Positions 1 through 10,108 are shown, counted from the stretch's first letter. The stretch: DNA of 38,274 bases from Roseivivax isoporae LMG 25204 (GCF_000521865.1 NZ_JAME01000039.1:1-38274); one strand, 5' to 3'. Numbers and translations: made by a program. Notes: generated by a model from the letters alone, not told the origin.

Positions 1-1253
1 CCGCGCGAGGCGAGGTCGCGCGCCGCGTCGCGGGGCAGGTCGGTGACCTGGCCCTCCGGCGCGCCGGCGCCCTGCGGCGCGGTGCCGGCCGGCCGGGCGG
101 GCGGCGCGCCCGCTTCGGCGTAGTAGTTGCGCCGGCGCAGCTCCAGCGGGTCGATGCCGAGCGTGTGCGCCGCGTGGTCCATCACCCGCTCCATCCCGAG
201 CATGCCCTGCGGGCCGCCGAAGCCGCGGAAGGCCGTGGCGCTCTGGGTGTTGGTCCGCAGCCTGTGGCTCTCGATTCGCGCCGCGGGCAGGTGGTAGGCA
301 TTGTCCGCGTGCAGCATGGCGCGGTCTGCCACCGGAAGCGACAGGTCGAGCGACCAGCCGCAGCGGGCGTAATGTTCGAACTCGACGCCGAGGATGCGGC
401 CCTCCGCGTCGAACCCGGCGCGGTAGTCGATGCGGAAATCGTGCCGCTTGCCGGTGATGGTGAAATCGTCGTCGCGGTCGTAGCGCATGCGCGCGGGCCG
501 GCCGGTCAGCTGCGCCACGATGGCGCAGGCGACCGCCAGCGCGTTGCCCTGGCTTTCCTTGCCGCCGAAGCCGCCGCCCATGCGCCGCGTCTCGACCCGG
601 ACGCCATGCATCGGCAGGCCGAGTGCATCCGCGACCTTGTGCTGGATCTCGGTCGGATGCTGTGTCGAGGCATGCACGACCATGTCGCCGTCGTCCTGCG
701 GCAGCGCGAGCGCGGCCTGCCCCTCGAGATAGAAATGCTCCTGCCCGCCGATCTCGATGCGGCCCTCGATAACGTGCGGCGCCTCGTCGATGGCTTCGCC
801 GGCGTCGCCCTTGGTCCAGATGCGCGGGCCGTCCTCGAAGCGGCTGCCGGCCTCGAGCGCGTCCTCGATCGTCAGGATCGCGTCGCGCGCCTCGGTGGTC
901 ATCAGCGCGCGCCGCGCGGCACGCCGGGCCGCGAGGTGGCTCGTCGCGACGACGAGGAAGACCGGCTGGCCGACGTAGTTGAGCCGCCCGCCCGACAAGA
1001 GCGGCTCGTCATGCGCGGAGGGCGAGACGTCCGCGGGCCGCGGCAGGTCCGCCGCCTCGAGCACCATGACGACGCCCGGCGCCGCGCGCACCGGGTCGAG
1101 GTCGAGCGCCGAGAGCCGCCCCGCCGCGATGGGCGAGAGCCCGAAGGCGAGGTGCAGGCAGTTCGCCGGCGCCGGGATGTCGTCGACGTAGCGCGCGGCC
1201 CCCGTTACGTGCAGGCGGGCGGCGTCGTGGGGCAGGGGCTTTGCGACGCTCAT
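1..1253 (-). CDS. xdhB: Xanthine dehydrogenase, molybdopterin-binding subunit (partial, C-terminus outside window)
   Basis: This is the large subunit of the two-subunit bacterial xanthine dehydrogenase. It carries the molybdenum cofactor and oxidises hypoxanthine and xanthine to urate in the cytoplasm. About 417 N-terminal residues are visible. The translation opens [18 protein letters not shown] and contains the family landmarks GGGFGGKES, close to the Mo-cofactor-binding region, and [13 protein letters not shown]-like sequence (here [12 protein letters not shown]). The usual length is about 780 residues, so roughly half the gene lies beyond base 1. The ATG overlaps the xdhA stop as ATGA, which indicates translational coupling and one transcript xdhA-xdhB, normally followed by the chaperone gene xdhC (not in view). 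Identity is seen from motifs and gene order. The exact purine preference is inferred from the family. Confidence 0.93.
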   Translation of the reverse strand, partial: MSVAKPLPHDAARLHVTGAARYVDDIPAPANCLHLAFGLSPIAAGRLSALDLDPVRAAPGVVMVLEAADLPRPADVSPSAHDEPLLSGGRLNYVGQPVFLVVATSHLAARRAARRALMTTEARDAILTIEDALEAGSRFEDGPRIWTKGDAGEAIDEAPHVIEGRIEIGGQEHFYLEGQAALALPQDDGDMVVHASTQHPTEIQHKVADALGLPMHGVRVETRRMGGGFGGKESQGNALAVACAIVAQLTGRPARMRYDRDDDFTITGKRHDFRIDYRAGFDAEGRILGVEFEHYARCGWSLDLSLPVADRAMLHADNAYHLPAARIESHRLRTNTQSATAFRGFGGPQGMLGMERVMDHAAHTLGIDPLELRRRNYYAEAGAPPARPAGTAPQGAGAPEGQVTDLPRDAARDLASR

Positions 1254-2635
1254 GCGCGCACCTCCAGCACGTCGACCGACTGGCCCAGATCCTCGGCCAG
1301 GTATCGTGCGAGCATGTTGCGCGCGGCCTCGAGCCGGTAGGCGGCCGAGGCGCGCATGTCCGAGAGCGGCTCAAAATCCTCGGCGAAGGCGTCGCGGGCG
1401 GCGGCGACCGTGGCCTCGGTCCAGGGCTTGCCCGCGAGCGCCGCCTCGACCGCGAAGGCGCGCTTCGGGATGCCGGCCATGCCGCCGAAGGCGATGCGCG
1501 CGGCCGTCACGACGCCGTCCGAAACGGTGATGTCGAAGGCGCCGCAGACGGCCGAGATGTCCTGGTCGAAACGCTTCGACAGCTTCCACACCCTGAGGCG
1601 GGGCGCCTGCGCGGGCAGGCTCACCGCCTCGACGAACTCGCCCGGGCGCAGGTCCTGCCGGCCGTACTCGAGAAAGAAGTCCTCGAGCGGCAGGTCGCGG
1701 CCGCCGTCGCGGTGGCCGAGATGCAGCGTCGCGCCGAGCGCGATGAGCGGCGGGGGGTTGTCGCCGATGGGCGAGCCGTTGGCGATGTTGCCGCCGAGGG
1801 TCGCCGCGGCGCGCACCTGCGCCGACCCGTAGCGCCGCACCAGCTCGGCATAGGCGGGGTGATGGGTCCGCAGGAGCGCGTGCACCCGGTCCATGGTGAC
1901 GCCGGCGCCGATGCGGATGGTTTCGCCGTCCACGGCGATGTCCTGCAGGTCCCGGCAGCGGTTGAGAAAGATGATCTCGCGCGGCTCCCGCAGGTCCTTG
2001 GTCACCCAGAGGCCGACGTCGGTGCCGCCCGCGACGAGCGTCGCCTCGGGCCGCTCGGCGCAGAGCGTAGCCAGAGCGGCGCGTGTCTCGGGGGCATGGG
2101 CGTGCGCGTCGGCCGGAGGCGGCGCGCCCACGGGAGCGGGCAGGCGGGCGCCGTCGCGCATCCAGTCGGGCACCGGGTCGGCCGTCGCCGCCTGGGCCGC
2201 GCGCAGGATCGGGGCGTAGCCGGTGCAGCGGCAGAGGTTGCCGGCCAGCGCATCGGCGTGGTCCCGGTCGCCGTTCGTATGTGCCACGGCCATGGCGACG
2301 ACGAAGCCCGGCGTGCAGAACCCGCACTGGCTGCCATGCAGGTCGATCATGTGCGACTGGACCGGGTGCAGTTCACTGTCGGGACCCGCGATCCCCTCGA
2401 CGGTGCGCACCGCGGTGCCATGCACCTGCGGCAGGAACAGGATGCAGGCGTTGACGGCGCGGCTGCCACGGTCGTCGGTCACCATGACGGTGCAGGCGCC
2501 GCAATCGCCCTCGTTGCAGCCCTCCTTGGTGCCCGTCAGCCCGCGCGTCTCGCGCAGCCAGTCGAGAAGCGTTCCGGTCGGCGCCACGTCCCGCAGCGCG
2601 ACACTCTCTCCGTTCAGAAGAAAGTCCACATCCAT
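1250..2635 (-). CDS. xdhA: Xanthine dehydrogenase, iron-sulfur and FAD subunit
   Basis: Small subunit of xanthine dehydrogenase, 461 residues, which matches the length of the Rhodobacter-type XdhA. It passes electrons from the molybdenum centre of XdhB through two [2Fe-2S] clusters to FAD and NAD+. The plant-ferredoxin-like cluster motif CNEGDCGAC lies near residues 40-48. The second cluster is built from QCGFC and LCRC near residues 103-136. An FAD-binding domain follows, with VAGGTDVGL and [15 protein letters not shown], and then a CO-dehydrogenase flavoprotein C-terminal domain. The stop overlaps the xdhB start by four bases. The ATG used has no strong Shine-Dalgarno sequence, but the ferredoxin domain begins directly after it and no better start exists. 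Confidence 0.95.
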   Translation of the reverse strand: MDVDFLLNGESVALRDVAPTGTLLDWLRETRGLTGTKEGCNEGDCGACTVMVTDDRGSRAVNACILFLPQVHGTAVRTVEGIAGPDSELHPVQSHMIDLHGSQCGFCTPGFVVAMAVAHTNGDRDHADALAGNLCRCTGYAPILRAAQAATADPVPDWMRDGARLPAPVGAPPPADAHAHAPETRAALATLCAERPEATLVAGGTDVGLWVTKDLREPREIIFLNRCRDLQDIAVDGETIRIGAGVTMDRVHALLRTHHPAYAELVRRYGSAQVRAAATLGGNIANGSPIGDNPPPLIALGATLHLGHRDGGRDLPLEDFFLEYGRQDLRPGEFVEAVSLPAQAPRLRVWKLSKRFDQDISAVCGAFDITVSDGVVTAARIAFGGMAGIPKRAFAVEAALAGKPWTEATVAAARDAFAEDFEPLSDMRASAAYRLEAARNMLARYLAEDLGQSVDVLEVRA

Positions 2636-2828
2636 CGATGAAAGCCTGCCGCGTTACCGATCGCCCGTGAAGCTGCGCGCCCTCGATGCGGCGTAGAAGG
2701 CGGCGGGCCGGTCCGGGTGTTCCGGGAACAGACGCTAGGCGTCGGCCCGCGCGGTTGGCAAGCGAAAACTGTCCCGTCGCCGCGGGTCGCGACGGACGTG
2801 CCGTCGATCGCGGCAGCCGGGCCCGCCG

Positions 2829-2999
2829 TCAGTTGCCGGCGTCGCGGATCGCCTGCCCGGTCTCCTCGACCGCGGTGCCGACGCGGTCGGCCGCGTTGTC
2901 GAGCGCCTCTTCGCCCTCGGGGCTGATGTCGATGAAACCGACGTAGACGAGCGCGGCGATGACCACCGCGACGAGGATCAGAAGACCGATGATGCGCAT
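2829..2999 (-). CDS. Small single-pass membrane protein, 56 aa
   Basis: The protein is 56 residues starting MRIIGLLILVAVVIAALVYVGF. A single hydrophobic helix covers about residues 3-22 and is followed by an acidic, helical tail (SPEGEEALDNAADRVGTAV). The start was chosen because GAGGGG sits about seven bases upstream. An in-frame upstream ATG would add 34 unlike residues with no ribosome site. The N-terminus is probably a membrane anchor rather than a cleaved signal peptide, because no A-x-A site follows the helix. It resembles the short hypothetical membrane proteins common in Rhodobacterales, but I do not recognise a named family. It stands alone between xdhA and a divergent membrane-protein gene. 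Confidence 0.6.
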   Translation of the reverse strand: MRIIGLLILVAVVIAALVYVGFIDISPEGEEALDNAADRVGTAVEETGQAIRDAGN

Positions 3000-3180
3000 T
3001 GCGGACCCCTCAAGCACCAATTGCCTTGGCGAACGTGCGGGCGGTGCGCGGGTTCCCGCGAGGGACGCAGCGGAAGTCAGGAATGCCCTACTGTGCGACA
3101 TGCCGCCGCAGCAGTACGGAGCGCCATCCCCGCACCGGGTGCGGGTTGACGTTTCAGACTTTCATTCAGGAATTGCTCTC

Positions 3181-3744
3181 ATGGACCTCGTTTCCGTACT
3201 GAAATCCGTTCACGTGCTCGCGGCCTGCCTCTGGGTCGGCGGCGTCGTCGTCTTTGCCATGCTCACGCTGCCCGAGGCGCGCGACCGCGCCCGGCGGCTC
3301 GTGCTCCTGTCGCAGCTGGCCCCGCTCGGGCCGCGCCTCTTCACGCCGGCGAGCCTCACCGTCCTCGCGACCGGGCCCGTCCTCGCCTGGGTCGGCGGCT
3401 GGGGCATGCCGGCCTGGCTCGTGGCGGCACTCGCGGCGGCGGCGGGCAGCGTCGCGCTCGGCGTCACCGTCCTCGCGCCCGGCCTCGAGAAGGTCGCGCT
3501 CCTGACCGAGAGCGGTGAGGGCGACTGGGCCGGCGAGGTCGCGGCGAACCTGCGCTGGGCGACCCGTCTCGACCTGTCGCTCCTCGTCTTCGCGCTCCTG
3601 ATGATGGTGGCCAAGCCCGGCTGGGACGCGGTGCCCGTCGTCGGCGCGCCGGTGCTCCTGCTCTTCGTCCTGCTGTGGCTGACCGCGCGGCAGCCGGCGA
3701 CGGGATCGCTGTTCGAGGTTTTCCGCCGCGGCGCGCGCCAGTAA
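3181..3744 (+). CDS. CopD/DUF2269-like integral membrane protein
   Basis: This is a 187-residue membrane protein with about five hydrophobic segments, near residues 8-28, 55-72, 76-100, 131-144 and 150-169. The first helix carries SVHVLAACLWVGG, the His-plus-Trp-Gly pattern found in CopD-like and DUF2269 proteins, where it is associated with copper or haem handling. Here that role is only inferred. An in-frame upstream start exists near 2959, but the protein-like sequence begins at 3181. The gene ends 11 bases before dnaE on the same strand, so the two may share a transcript, though no functional link is apparent. Confidence 0.72.
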   Translation: MDLVSVLKSVHVLAACLWVGGVVVFAMLTLPEARDRARRLVLLSQLAPLGPRLFTPASLTVLATGPVLAWVGGWGMPAWLVAALAAAAGSVALGVTVLAPGLEKVALLTESGEGDWAGEVAANLRWATRLDLSLLVFALLMMVAKPGWDAVPVVGAPVLLLFVLLWLTARQPATGSLFEVFRRGARQ

Positions 3745-3755
3745 GGTCCGGGGCC

Positions 3756-6700
3756 ATGACAGGGCCCCGATTCATCCACCTTCGCGTGCACACGGAATAC
3801 TCGCTGCTCGAGGGCGCGGTGCGGCTGAAGAAGCTGCCCGCGCTCTGCGACGCGATGGGCATGCCCGCGATTGCCGTGACCGATACCAACAACCTCTTTT
3901 CCGCGCTGGAATTCTCCGTGGCGGCGAGCGGCGCGGGCGTGCAGCCCATCATCGGCTGCCAGATCGATCTGCGGTATATTGAGCCGGGCCCGGGCGAGCG
4001 GCCGAAGGATCCCGCGCCGGTCGTGCTGCTGGCGCAGTCCGAGACCGGCTACGGCAACCTGATGAAGCTCAATTCCTGCCTCTACCTGCGGGGCGACGGC
4101 GAGCTGGGCCATGTTACCCTGGACGAGCTCGCGGCGCATTCGGAGGGGCTGATCTGCCTCACCGGTGGCCCAGACGGCCCGGCGGGGCGTCTCCTGCGGC
4201 AGGGCAGCCGCGGGGCGGCCGAGGCGCTGGTGGTGCGCCTGCACGCGGCCTTCGGCGACCGGCTCTACATGGAGCTGCAGCGCCATCCCGGCGAGGACGG
4301 GCGGCCCGAGGCCGAGCGTCTGACCGAGCGGGGCTTCGTCGAGATGGCCTACGAGATGGGCATCCCGCTCGTGGCGACGAACGACGTCTATTTCCCGAAA
4401 TCCGAGATGTACGAGGCGCACGACGCGCTCATCTGCATCGCCGAGGGCGCCTATGTCGACCAGCAGGAGCCGCGCCGGCGGCTGACGCCACAGCACTATC
4501 TCAAGACCCCGCAGGAGATGGTGACGCTGTTCGCCGACCTGCCCGAGGCGACCGAGAATACGGTCGAGATCGCGCGCCGCTGCGCCTTCATGGCAGAGAA
4601 GCGCGCGCCGATCCTGCCGCGCTTCGCCGACGACGAGGTCGAGGAACTGCGCCGGCAGGCCAATGACGGCCTGCAGAAGCGTCTGGCGGTCATCCCGCAC
4701 GCGGTCAGCGTCGAGGAGTACCAGCAGCGGCTGGACTTCGAGCTCGGCATCATCGAGGGAATGGGGTTCCCGGGCTACTTCCTGATCGTCGCCGACTTCA
4801 TCAAGTGGGCCAAGGAACACGATATCCCCGTGGGCCCCGGCCGCGGTTCGGGCGCGGGCAGCCTCGTCGCCTACGCGCTCACCATCACCGACCTCGACCC
4901 CCTGCGCTACTCGCTGCTCTTCGAGCGCTTCCTCAATCCCGAGCGCGTCTCGATGCCGGACTTCGACATCGACTTCTGCATGGACCGGCGCGAAGAGGTC
5001 ATCCGCTACGTCCAGGAGAAGTACGGCCGCGACAAGGTCGGACAGATCATCACCTTCGGCGCGCTCCTGTCCAAGGCGGCGGTGCGCGACGTGGGCCGCG
5101 TGCTGCAGATGCCCTACGGGCAGGTGGACCGGTTGTCCAAGATGATCCCCGTCGAGGGGGTGAAGCCCGTCTCGATCGAGAAGGCGCTGAAGGACGAGCC
5201 GCGCCTGCGCGAGGAGGCCCGCAACGAGGAGGTGGTGGACCGCCTCCTGACCTACGGCCAGCAGGTCGAGGGCCTGCTGCGGAACGCGTCCACCCACGCG
5301 GCCGGCGTGGTGATCGGCGACCGGCCGCTCGACGAGCTCGTGCCGCTCTACCAGGACCCGCGCTCGGACATGCCGGCCACCCAGTTCAACATGAAATGGG
5401 TGGAGCAGGCGGGCCTCGTGAAGTTCGACTTCCTCGGCCTCAAGACGCTGACGGTGATCCAGAACGCCATCGACCTCATCCACCAGGCGGGGCGCGACCT
5501 GCACGTGGCCGCGGACGGCAGCACCATCTACCAGCCCTTCGAGGGCGCGGAGAACGACATCGGGCAGATCCCGCTCGACGACGAGAAGACCTACGAGCTC
5601 TACGCCCGGGCAAAGACGGTCGCGGTGTTCCAGGTGGAAAGCTCGGGCATGATGGATGCGCTGAAGCGCATGAAGCCCACCTGCATCGAGGACATCGTGG
5701 CGCTGGTGGCGCTTTACCGCCCGGGCCCGATGGAGAACATCCCGGTCTATTGCGAGGTCAAGAACGGCCTGCGCGACCGCGCGGGCATCCATCCGTCGAT
5801 CGACCACATCCTGGACGAGACGCAGGGCATCATCGTCTATCAGGAACAGGTGATGCAGATCGCGCAGGAGATGGCGGGCTACTCGCTGGGCGGCGCCGAC
5901 CTTCTGCGCCGCGCGATGGGCAAGAAGATCCAGGAGGCGATGGACGCCGAGCGGCCCAAGTTCATCGCCGGCGCCAAGGAGAACGGCGTCGACGACAAGA
6001 AGGCGCTCGAGGTCTGGAACCTGCTCGACAAGTTCGCCAATTACGGCTTCAACAAGTCGCACGCGGCCGCCTACGCGGTGGTCAGCTACCAGACCGCCTG
6101 GCTCAAGGCGAACCACCCCGTCGAGTTCATGGCCGGCGTCATGAACTGCGACATCCACCTCACCGACAAGCTCGCCATCTATTTCGAGGAAGTGAAGAAG
6201 GGGCTCGCGCTGCCGTGGCAGCCGCCATGCGTGAACCGCTCGCGCGAGACCTTCGACGTTCAGGACGGCGCGCTGGTCTACGCGCTGGGCGCGCTCAAGA
6301 ACGTGGGCATCGACGCCATGCGGCTCGTGGTCGAAGGGCGCGACAGGCGGCCTTTCGCGACGCTGTTCGACTTTGCCCGCCGCGTGGACCTGAAGCGCGT
6401 GGGCAAGCGGCCGCTCGAGATGATGGCGCGCGCAGGCGCCTTCGACCAGCTCGACCGCAATCGCCGGCGGGTCTTCGAGAGCCTCGATGCGCTGGTCGCC
6501 TACTCGGCCGCGGTGCACGAGCAGAAGGCCTCGGCGCAGGTGTCGCTCTTCGGCGAGGCGGGCGACGACCTGCCCGAGCCGCGCCTGCCGCCCGTCGCCG
6601 ACTGGCTGCCGGCCGAGCGGCTGTCCGAGGAATTCAAGGCGATCGGGTTCTACCTCTCGGGGCATCCGCTCGACGACTACATGGCGGCCTTGCGGCGCAA

Positions 6701-7256
6701 GGACGTGATGACGCTCGACGAGGTCATGCGGAAGGCCGAGCGCCAGCCGCTGCTGGCCAAGATGGCGGGCGTGGTGGCCGGGCGTCAGGAACGCAAGTCC
6801 GCGCGCGGCAACCGCTTCGCCTTCTGTCAGCTATCGGACCCGACGGGCGCCTACGAGGTGACGCTGTTCTCCGAGACGCTGGAGAAGAGCCGCGAACATC
6901 TCGAGACCGGCGCCAAGGTCGTGGTGACGGTCGAGGCGACGATGGAGAGCGACCAGCTGAAGCTTCTCGGCCGGTCGGTCGCGCCGGTGGACGTGGCGGT
7001 CGCGGATGCCGGGGTCTCGGGCCTGCGCATCTTCGTCGAGGAGGAGCAGGCGATCGGGCACATCGCCTCGATCCTCGCCCGCGCTGCCGACCAGATGCCG
7101 CGCTCGGGCAGGGGGCCCGTGCAGATCCTGCTGCCGCGCGAGCTGGGTCTGCCCGGCGACACGGTGCTCGACCTCGCGCAGGACTTTCCCGTGACGCCCG
7201 AGATCAAGGGCGCGGTGAAGTCGCTGGGCGGCGTGCTGGCGGTCGAGGACTTCTGA
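3756..7256 (+). CDS. dnaE: DNA polymerase III subunit alpha
   Basis: Replicative polymerase catalytic subunit, 1166 residues, close to the usual length of about 1160. An N-terminal PHP domain opens with HLRVHTEYSLLEG (about residues 8-20). The polymerase core has GRGSGAGSLVAYAL near residue 362 and the catalytic aspartates in PDFDIDF near residues 400-405. NKSHAAAYAVVSYQTAWLKA lies in the finger region. A helix-hairpin-helix segment follows, and an OB-fold (VVAGRQERKSARGNRFAF) sits near residue 1006. The start at 3756 was preferred over an upstream in-frame ATG at 3675 because the PHP domain begins immediately after it and the extension would run into the preceding gene. This is DnaE1 rather than the error-prone ImuC/DnaE2, judged from its length, its intact domains and the absence of imuA/imuB neighbours. 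Confidence 0.97.
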   Translation: MTGPRFIHLRVHTEYSLLEGAVRLKKLPALCDAMGMPAIAVTDTNNLFSALEFSVAASGAGVQPIIGCQIDLRYIEPGPGERPKDPAPVVLLAQSETGYGNLMKLNSCLYLRGDGELGHVTLDELAAHSEGLICLTGGPDGPAGRLLRQGSRGAAEALVVRLHAAFGDRLYMELQRHPGEDGRPEAERLTERGFVEMAYEMGIPLVATNDVYFPKSEMYEAHDALICIAEGAYVDQQEPRRRLTPQHYLKTPQEMVTLFADLPEATENTVEIARRCAFMAEKRAPILPRFADDEVEELRRQANDGLQKRLAVIPHAVSVEEYQQRLDFELGIIEGMGFPGYFLIVADFIKWAKEHDIPVGPGRGSGAGSLVAYALTITDLDPLRYSLLFERFLNPERVSMPDFDIDFCMDRREEVIRYVQEKYGRDKVGQIITFGALLSKAAVRDVGRVLQMPYGQVDRLSKMIPVEGVKPVSIEKALKDEPRLREEARNEEVVDRLLTYGQQVEGLLRNASTHAAGVVIGDRPLDELVPLYQDPRSDMPATQFNMKWVEQAGLVKFDFLGLKTLTVIQNAIDLIHQAGRDLHVAADGSTIYQPFEGAENDIGQIPLDDEKTYELYARAKTVAVFQVESSGMMDALKRMKPTCIEDIVALVALYRPGPMENIPVYCEVKNGLRDRAGIHPSIDHILDETQGIIVYQEQVMQIAQEMAGYSLGGADLLRRAMGKKIQEAMDAERPKFIAGAKENGVDDKKALEVWNLLDKFANYGFNKSHAAAYAVVSYQTAWLKANHPVEFMAGVMNCDIHLTDKLAIYFEEVKKGLALPWQPPCVNRSRETFDVQDGALVYALGALKNVGIDAMRLVVEGRDRRPFATLFDFARRVDLKRVGKRPLEMMARAGAFDQLDRNRRRVFESLDALVAYSAAVHEQKASAQVSLFGEAGDDLPEPRLPPVADWLPAERLSEEFKAIGFYLSGHPLDDYMAALRRKDVMTLDEVMRKAERQPLLAKMAGVVAGRQERKSARGNRFAFCQLSDPTGAYEVTLFSETLEKSREHLETGAKVVVTVEATMESDQLKLLGRSVAPVDVAVADAGVSGLRIFVEEEQAIGHIASILARAADQMPRSGRGPVQILLPRELGLPGDTVLDLAQDFPVTPEIKGAVKSLGGVLAVEDF

Positions 7257-7281
7257 ACCCGCGGATTTCGGGAGGGCGGCC

Positions 7282-8493
7282 ATGGCGCCGGAACGACTGA
7301 GTTTCACCGGCGCCACCGGCGCCACGCTCGCCGCGCGGCTCGACCGCCCGGACGGGCCGCACCTTGCGACCGCGCTCTTCGCGCACTGCTTCACCTGCGG
7401 CAAGGACATCGCGGCCGCGCGCCGCATCGCGTCGCGGCTGACGGCCGCGGGCGTCGCGGTGCTGCGCTTCGACTTCACCGGGCTCGGCCATTCGGGCGGC
7501 GAGTTCGAGAACACGTCGTTCACCAGCAACGTGGGCGACATCGTCGCCGCCGCGCGCGCGCTCGAGGCCCGGGGCATGGCGCCCGACCTGCTGATCGGGC
7601 ACTCGCTGGGCGGCGCGGCGGTGCTGCGTGCGGCGGCCGACATCCCCTCGGCGCGCGCCGTCGCCACCATCGGCGCGCCGCACGACCCGGGGCACGTCAC
7701 GCGGCACTTCGCCGACGCGCTCGAGCGGATCGAGAGCGACGGCGCGGCCGAGGTGTCGCTGTCGGGCCGCCCGTTCCGGATCGGGCGCGACTTCGTGCAC
7801 GACGTGCGCGCGCAGCGGCTCGATCCGGCCATCGCGGCCCTCGGCCGGGCGCTCCTGATCCTGCACGCGCCGCGCGATGCGGTGGTGGGGATCGACAACG
7901 CCTCGGCCATCTTCGCGGCGGCGAAGCATCCCAAGAGCTTCGTCACGCTCGACGGCGCGGATCACCTCGTGTCGGACCCGGCCGATGCGGACTACGTGGC
8001 GGGGATCATCGCGGCCTGGGCGGCGCGCTACGTCGACCTCGTGCCGCGGGAGGAGGGCGGCGGCGCGCCCGAAGGCGTCGTGCGCGTGTCCGAGGCCGAT
8101 CCGGGCGGCTTCCTGACCGACATCGTGGCGGGCCGGCATCACCTGCAGGCGGACGAGCCGCCGGAGGTGGGCGGGACCGACCGTGGCATGTCGCCCTACA
8201 ACCTGCTGTGCGCCGCGCTCGGCGCCTGCACCAGCATGACGCTGCGGATGTACGCGCGGCGCAAGGGGCTGGCGCTCGACCACGTGCGGGTCGACGTGAG
8301 CCATGACCGCCGCCATGCGACTGACGCCGAGACCGAGACGCCGGCGAAGGTGGATGCCTTCGTGCGGGACATCACGCTGGAGGGTGACCTGAGCGACGCG
8401 GACCGCGCGCGGCTCCTCGAGATCGCGGACCGTTGCCCGGTGCACCGCACGCTCGAGCAGGGCGCGCGGGTCGAGACTCGCGCGGTGCGCTGA
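7282..8493 (+). CDS. Bifunctional alpha/beta hydrolase and OsmC-family peroxiredoxin fusion
   Basis: A 403-residue protein made of two domains. Residues 1 to about 255 form an alpha/beta hydrolase with nucleophile Ser108 in GHSLGG and candidate triad partners Asp199 (HAPRDAVVG) and His228 (GADHLV). Residues of about 270-403 form an OsmC/Ohr-type domain with the two reactive cysteines of that family, Cys316 in GACTSMT and Cys385 in RCPVH. OsmC/Ohr proteins reduce organic hydroperoxides. The hydrolase substrate is unknown, but a lipid or ester peroxide released by one domain and reduced by the other is a reasonable inference. The ATG follows dnaE by 25 bases with GGGAGG upstream. It converges on leuA across a strong hairpin. 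Confidence 0.9.
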   Translation: MAPERLSFTGATGATLAARLDRPDGPHLATALFAHCFTCGKDIAAARRIASRLTAAGVAVLRFDFTGLGHSGGEFENTSFTSNVGDIVAAARALEARGMAPDLLIGHSLGGAAVLRAAADIPSARAVATIGAPHDPGHVTRHFADALERIESDGAAEVSLSGRPFRIGRDFVHDVRAQRLDPAIAALGRALLILHAPRDAVVGIDNASAIFAAAKHPKSFVTLDGADHLVSDPADADYVAGIIAAWAARYVDLVPREEGGGAPEGVVRVSEADPGGFLTDIVAGRHHLQADEPPEVGGTDRGMSPYNLLCAALGACTSMTLRMYARRKGLALDHVRVDVSHDRRHATDAETETPAKVDAFVRDITLEGDLSDADRARLLEIADRCPVHRTLEQGARVETRAVR

Positions 8494-8500
8494 GCGACAG

Positions 8501-8525
8501 GGCGCGGCCCACGAGGGGCCGCGCC
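8501..8525. terminator. Bidirectional hairpin between the hydrolase-OsmC gene and leuA
   Basis: A perfect 10-base stem GGCGCGGCCC / GGGCCGCGCC with a five-base loop lies in the 40-base gap between two convergent stop codons. No T-run follows on either strand, so intrinsic termination may be inefficient or need Rho. The position makes a shared terminator the simplest reading. Confidence 0.6.
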
Positions 8526-8533
8526 GCGCAGGA

Positions 8534-10108
8534 TCAGCCCACGTCCTTGTAGGAGATCTCCTTGGCGTCCGCGCCGGGGCCCGCCTTGTCGCGGCGGACG
8601 AGCAGGCGGTTCAGTGCGTTCACGTAGGCGCGGGCCGAGGCGACGACGGTGTCGGTGTCGGCCGACTGGCCGGTCGCGATCATGCCGTCCTCCTCGAGCC
8701 GGACGCTGACCGTCGCCTGCGCGTCGGTCCCTTCGGTCACCGCGTGCACCTGGTAGAGCTGCAGGTGCGCCTTGTTCGGGTGCAACGCCCGCACCGCCTT
8801 GAAGGTCGCGTCGACCGGTCCGTCGCCCTCGCAGGTGGTCGAGACCTCCTTGCCGTCGATCTCCATCTCGAGCTCGGCGCGCGCGGGACCGCCGGTGCCG
8901 CAGGTCACCGCGAGGTTCACGATCGACAGCCGGTCGGCCATGCCGTCGGTGGTCGTGGCGGTGACCAGGGCGAGGATGTCCTCGTCGTAGACCTCCTTCT
9001 TGCGGTCGGCGAGGTCCTTGAACCGCACGAAGATGTCCTTGAGCTGGTTGTCCCCCACGTCGACGCCCAGGTCCTTGAGCTTGGAGCGCAGCGCGGCCCG
9101 GCCCGAATGCTTGCCCATCACGAGGTTCGTCGCGGACAGGCCCACGTCCTCGGGGCGCATGATCTCGAACGTCTCGGCGTTCTTCAGCATGCCGTCCTGG
9201 TGGATGCCCGATTCGTGCGCGAAGGCGTTCTTGCCGACGATCGCCTTGTTGTACTGGACCGGGAAGCCCGACACCGCCGCCACGCGGCGCGAGATGTGCA
9301 TGATCTTGCGCGTGTCGACGCGGGTCTCGAAGGGCATGATGTCGCCGCGCGTGCGCAGCGCCATCACCACCTCCTCGAGCGCGGTGTTGCCTGCCCGCTC
9401 GCCGAGCCCGTTGATCGTGCACTCGATCTGCCGCGCGCCGCCCTCGACTGCGGCGAGCGCGTTCGCCGTCGCCATGCCGAGGTCGTTGTGGCAGTGCGTG
9501 GCAAAGACGATCTCGTCCGCGCCCGGCACCGTCTCGATCAGCCGCCGGATCAGGTCGGCCGATTCGCGCGGCGCGGTGTAGCCCACCGTGTCGGGGATGT
9601 TGATCGTCGTGGCGCCGGCGCGGATCGCGATCTCGACCACCCGGCAGAGATAGTCCCACTCGGTGCGCGTCGCGTCCATGGGCGACCACTGCACGTTGTC
9701 GCAGAGGTTGCGCGCGTGGGTCACCGTCTGCTCGATCCGCTCGGCCATCTCGTCCTGGGTCAGGTTCGGGATCGCGCGGTGCAGGGGCGAGGTGCCGATG
9801 AAGGTGTGGATGCGCGGATGCGCGGCGCGGCGCACCGCCTCCCAGCAGCGGTCGATGTCGGCGAGATTGGCGCGGGCGAGGCCGCAGATCGTCGAGGTGC
9901 GCGAACGCTCCGCGATCTCGGACATGGCGCGGAAATCACCTTCGGAGGCGATGGGAAAGCCCGCCTCGATGATGTCGACGCCCATCTCCTCGAGCAGTTC
10001 GGCGATCTCGAGCTTCTCGGCATGGGTCATGGTGGCGCCGGGCGACTGCTCGCCGTCGCGCAGGGTGGTGTCGAAGATGAGAACGCGGTCTTTGGGCGTG
10101 TCGGTCAT
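8534..10108 (-). CDS. leuA: 2-isopropylmalate synthase
   Basis: First committed enzyme of leucine synthesis. It condenses acetyl-CoA with 2-oxoisovalerate. The protein has 524 residues. DTTLRDGEQSPG at residues 13-24 is the HMGL-like TIM-barrel signature and HCHNDLG near residues 204-210 supplies the metal-binding His residues. A C-terminal LeuA dimer domain, the site of leucine feedback in the family, is present. The start at 10108 has GGAG about eight bases upstream. The frame stays open another 96 codons upstream, but that stretch is low-complexity Arg/Pro sequence and coincides with the attenuator. A leucine-rich leader peptide and alternative hairpins lie upstream, so expression is probably controlled by leucyl-tRNA supply as well as by allostery. 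Confidence 0.96.
   Translation of the reverse strand: MTDTPKDRVLIFDTTLRDGEQSPGATMTHAEKLEIAELLEEMGVDIIEAGFPIASEGDFRAMSEIAERSRTSTICGLARANLADIDRCWEAVRRAAHPRIHTFIGTSPLHRAIPNLTQDEMAERIEQTVTHARNLCDNVQWSPMDATRTEWDYLCRVVEIAIRAGATTINIPDTVGYTAPRESADLIRRLIETVPGADEIVFATHCHNDLGMATANALAAVEGGARQIECTINGLGERAGNTALEEVVMALRTRGDIMPFETRVDTRKIMHISRRVAAVSGFPVQYNKAIVGKNAFAHESGIHQDGMLKNAETFEIMRPEDVGLSATNLVMGKHSGRAALRSKLKDLGVDVGDNQLKDIFVRFKDLADRKKEVYDEDILALVTATTTDGMADRLSIVNLAVTCGTGGPARAELEMEIDGKEVSTTCEGDGPVDATFKAVRALHPNKAHLQLYQVHAVTEGTDAQATVSVRLEEDGMIATGQSADTDTVVASARAYVNALNRLLVRRDKAGPGADAKEISYKDVG

Noticed and set aside
1241-2641. 466-codon plus-strand frame opposite xdhA
   Set aside because: XdhA on the minus strand has both iron-sulfur motifs and fits its operon. 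The opposite frame has no motif.
3210-6665. 1151-codon open frame on the minus strand across dnaE
   Set aside because: It is antisense to a clear dnaE and has the Arg/His/Val/Leu-rich composition of a codon-bias shadow in GC-rich DNA. No family motif is visible.
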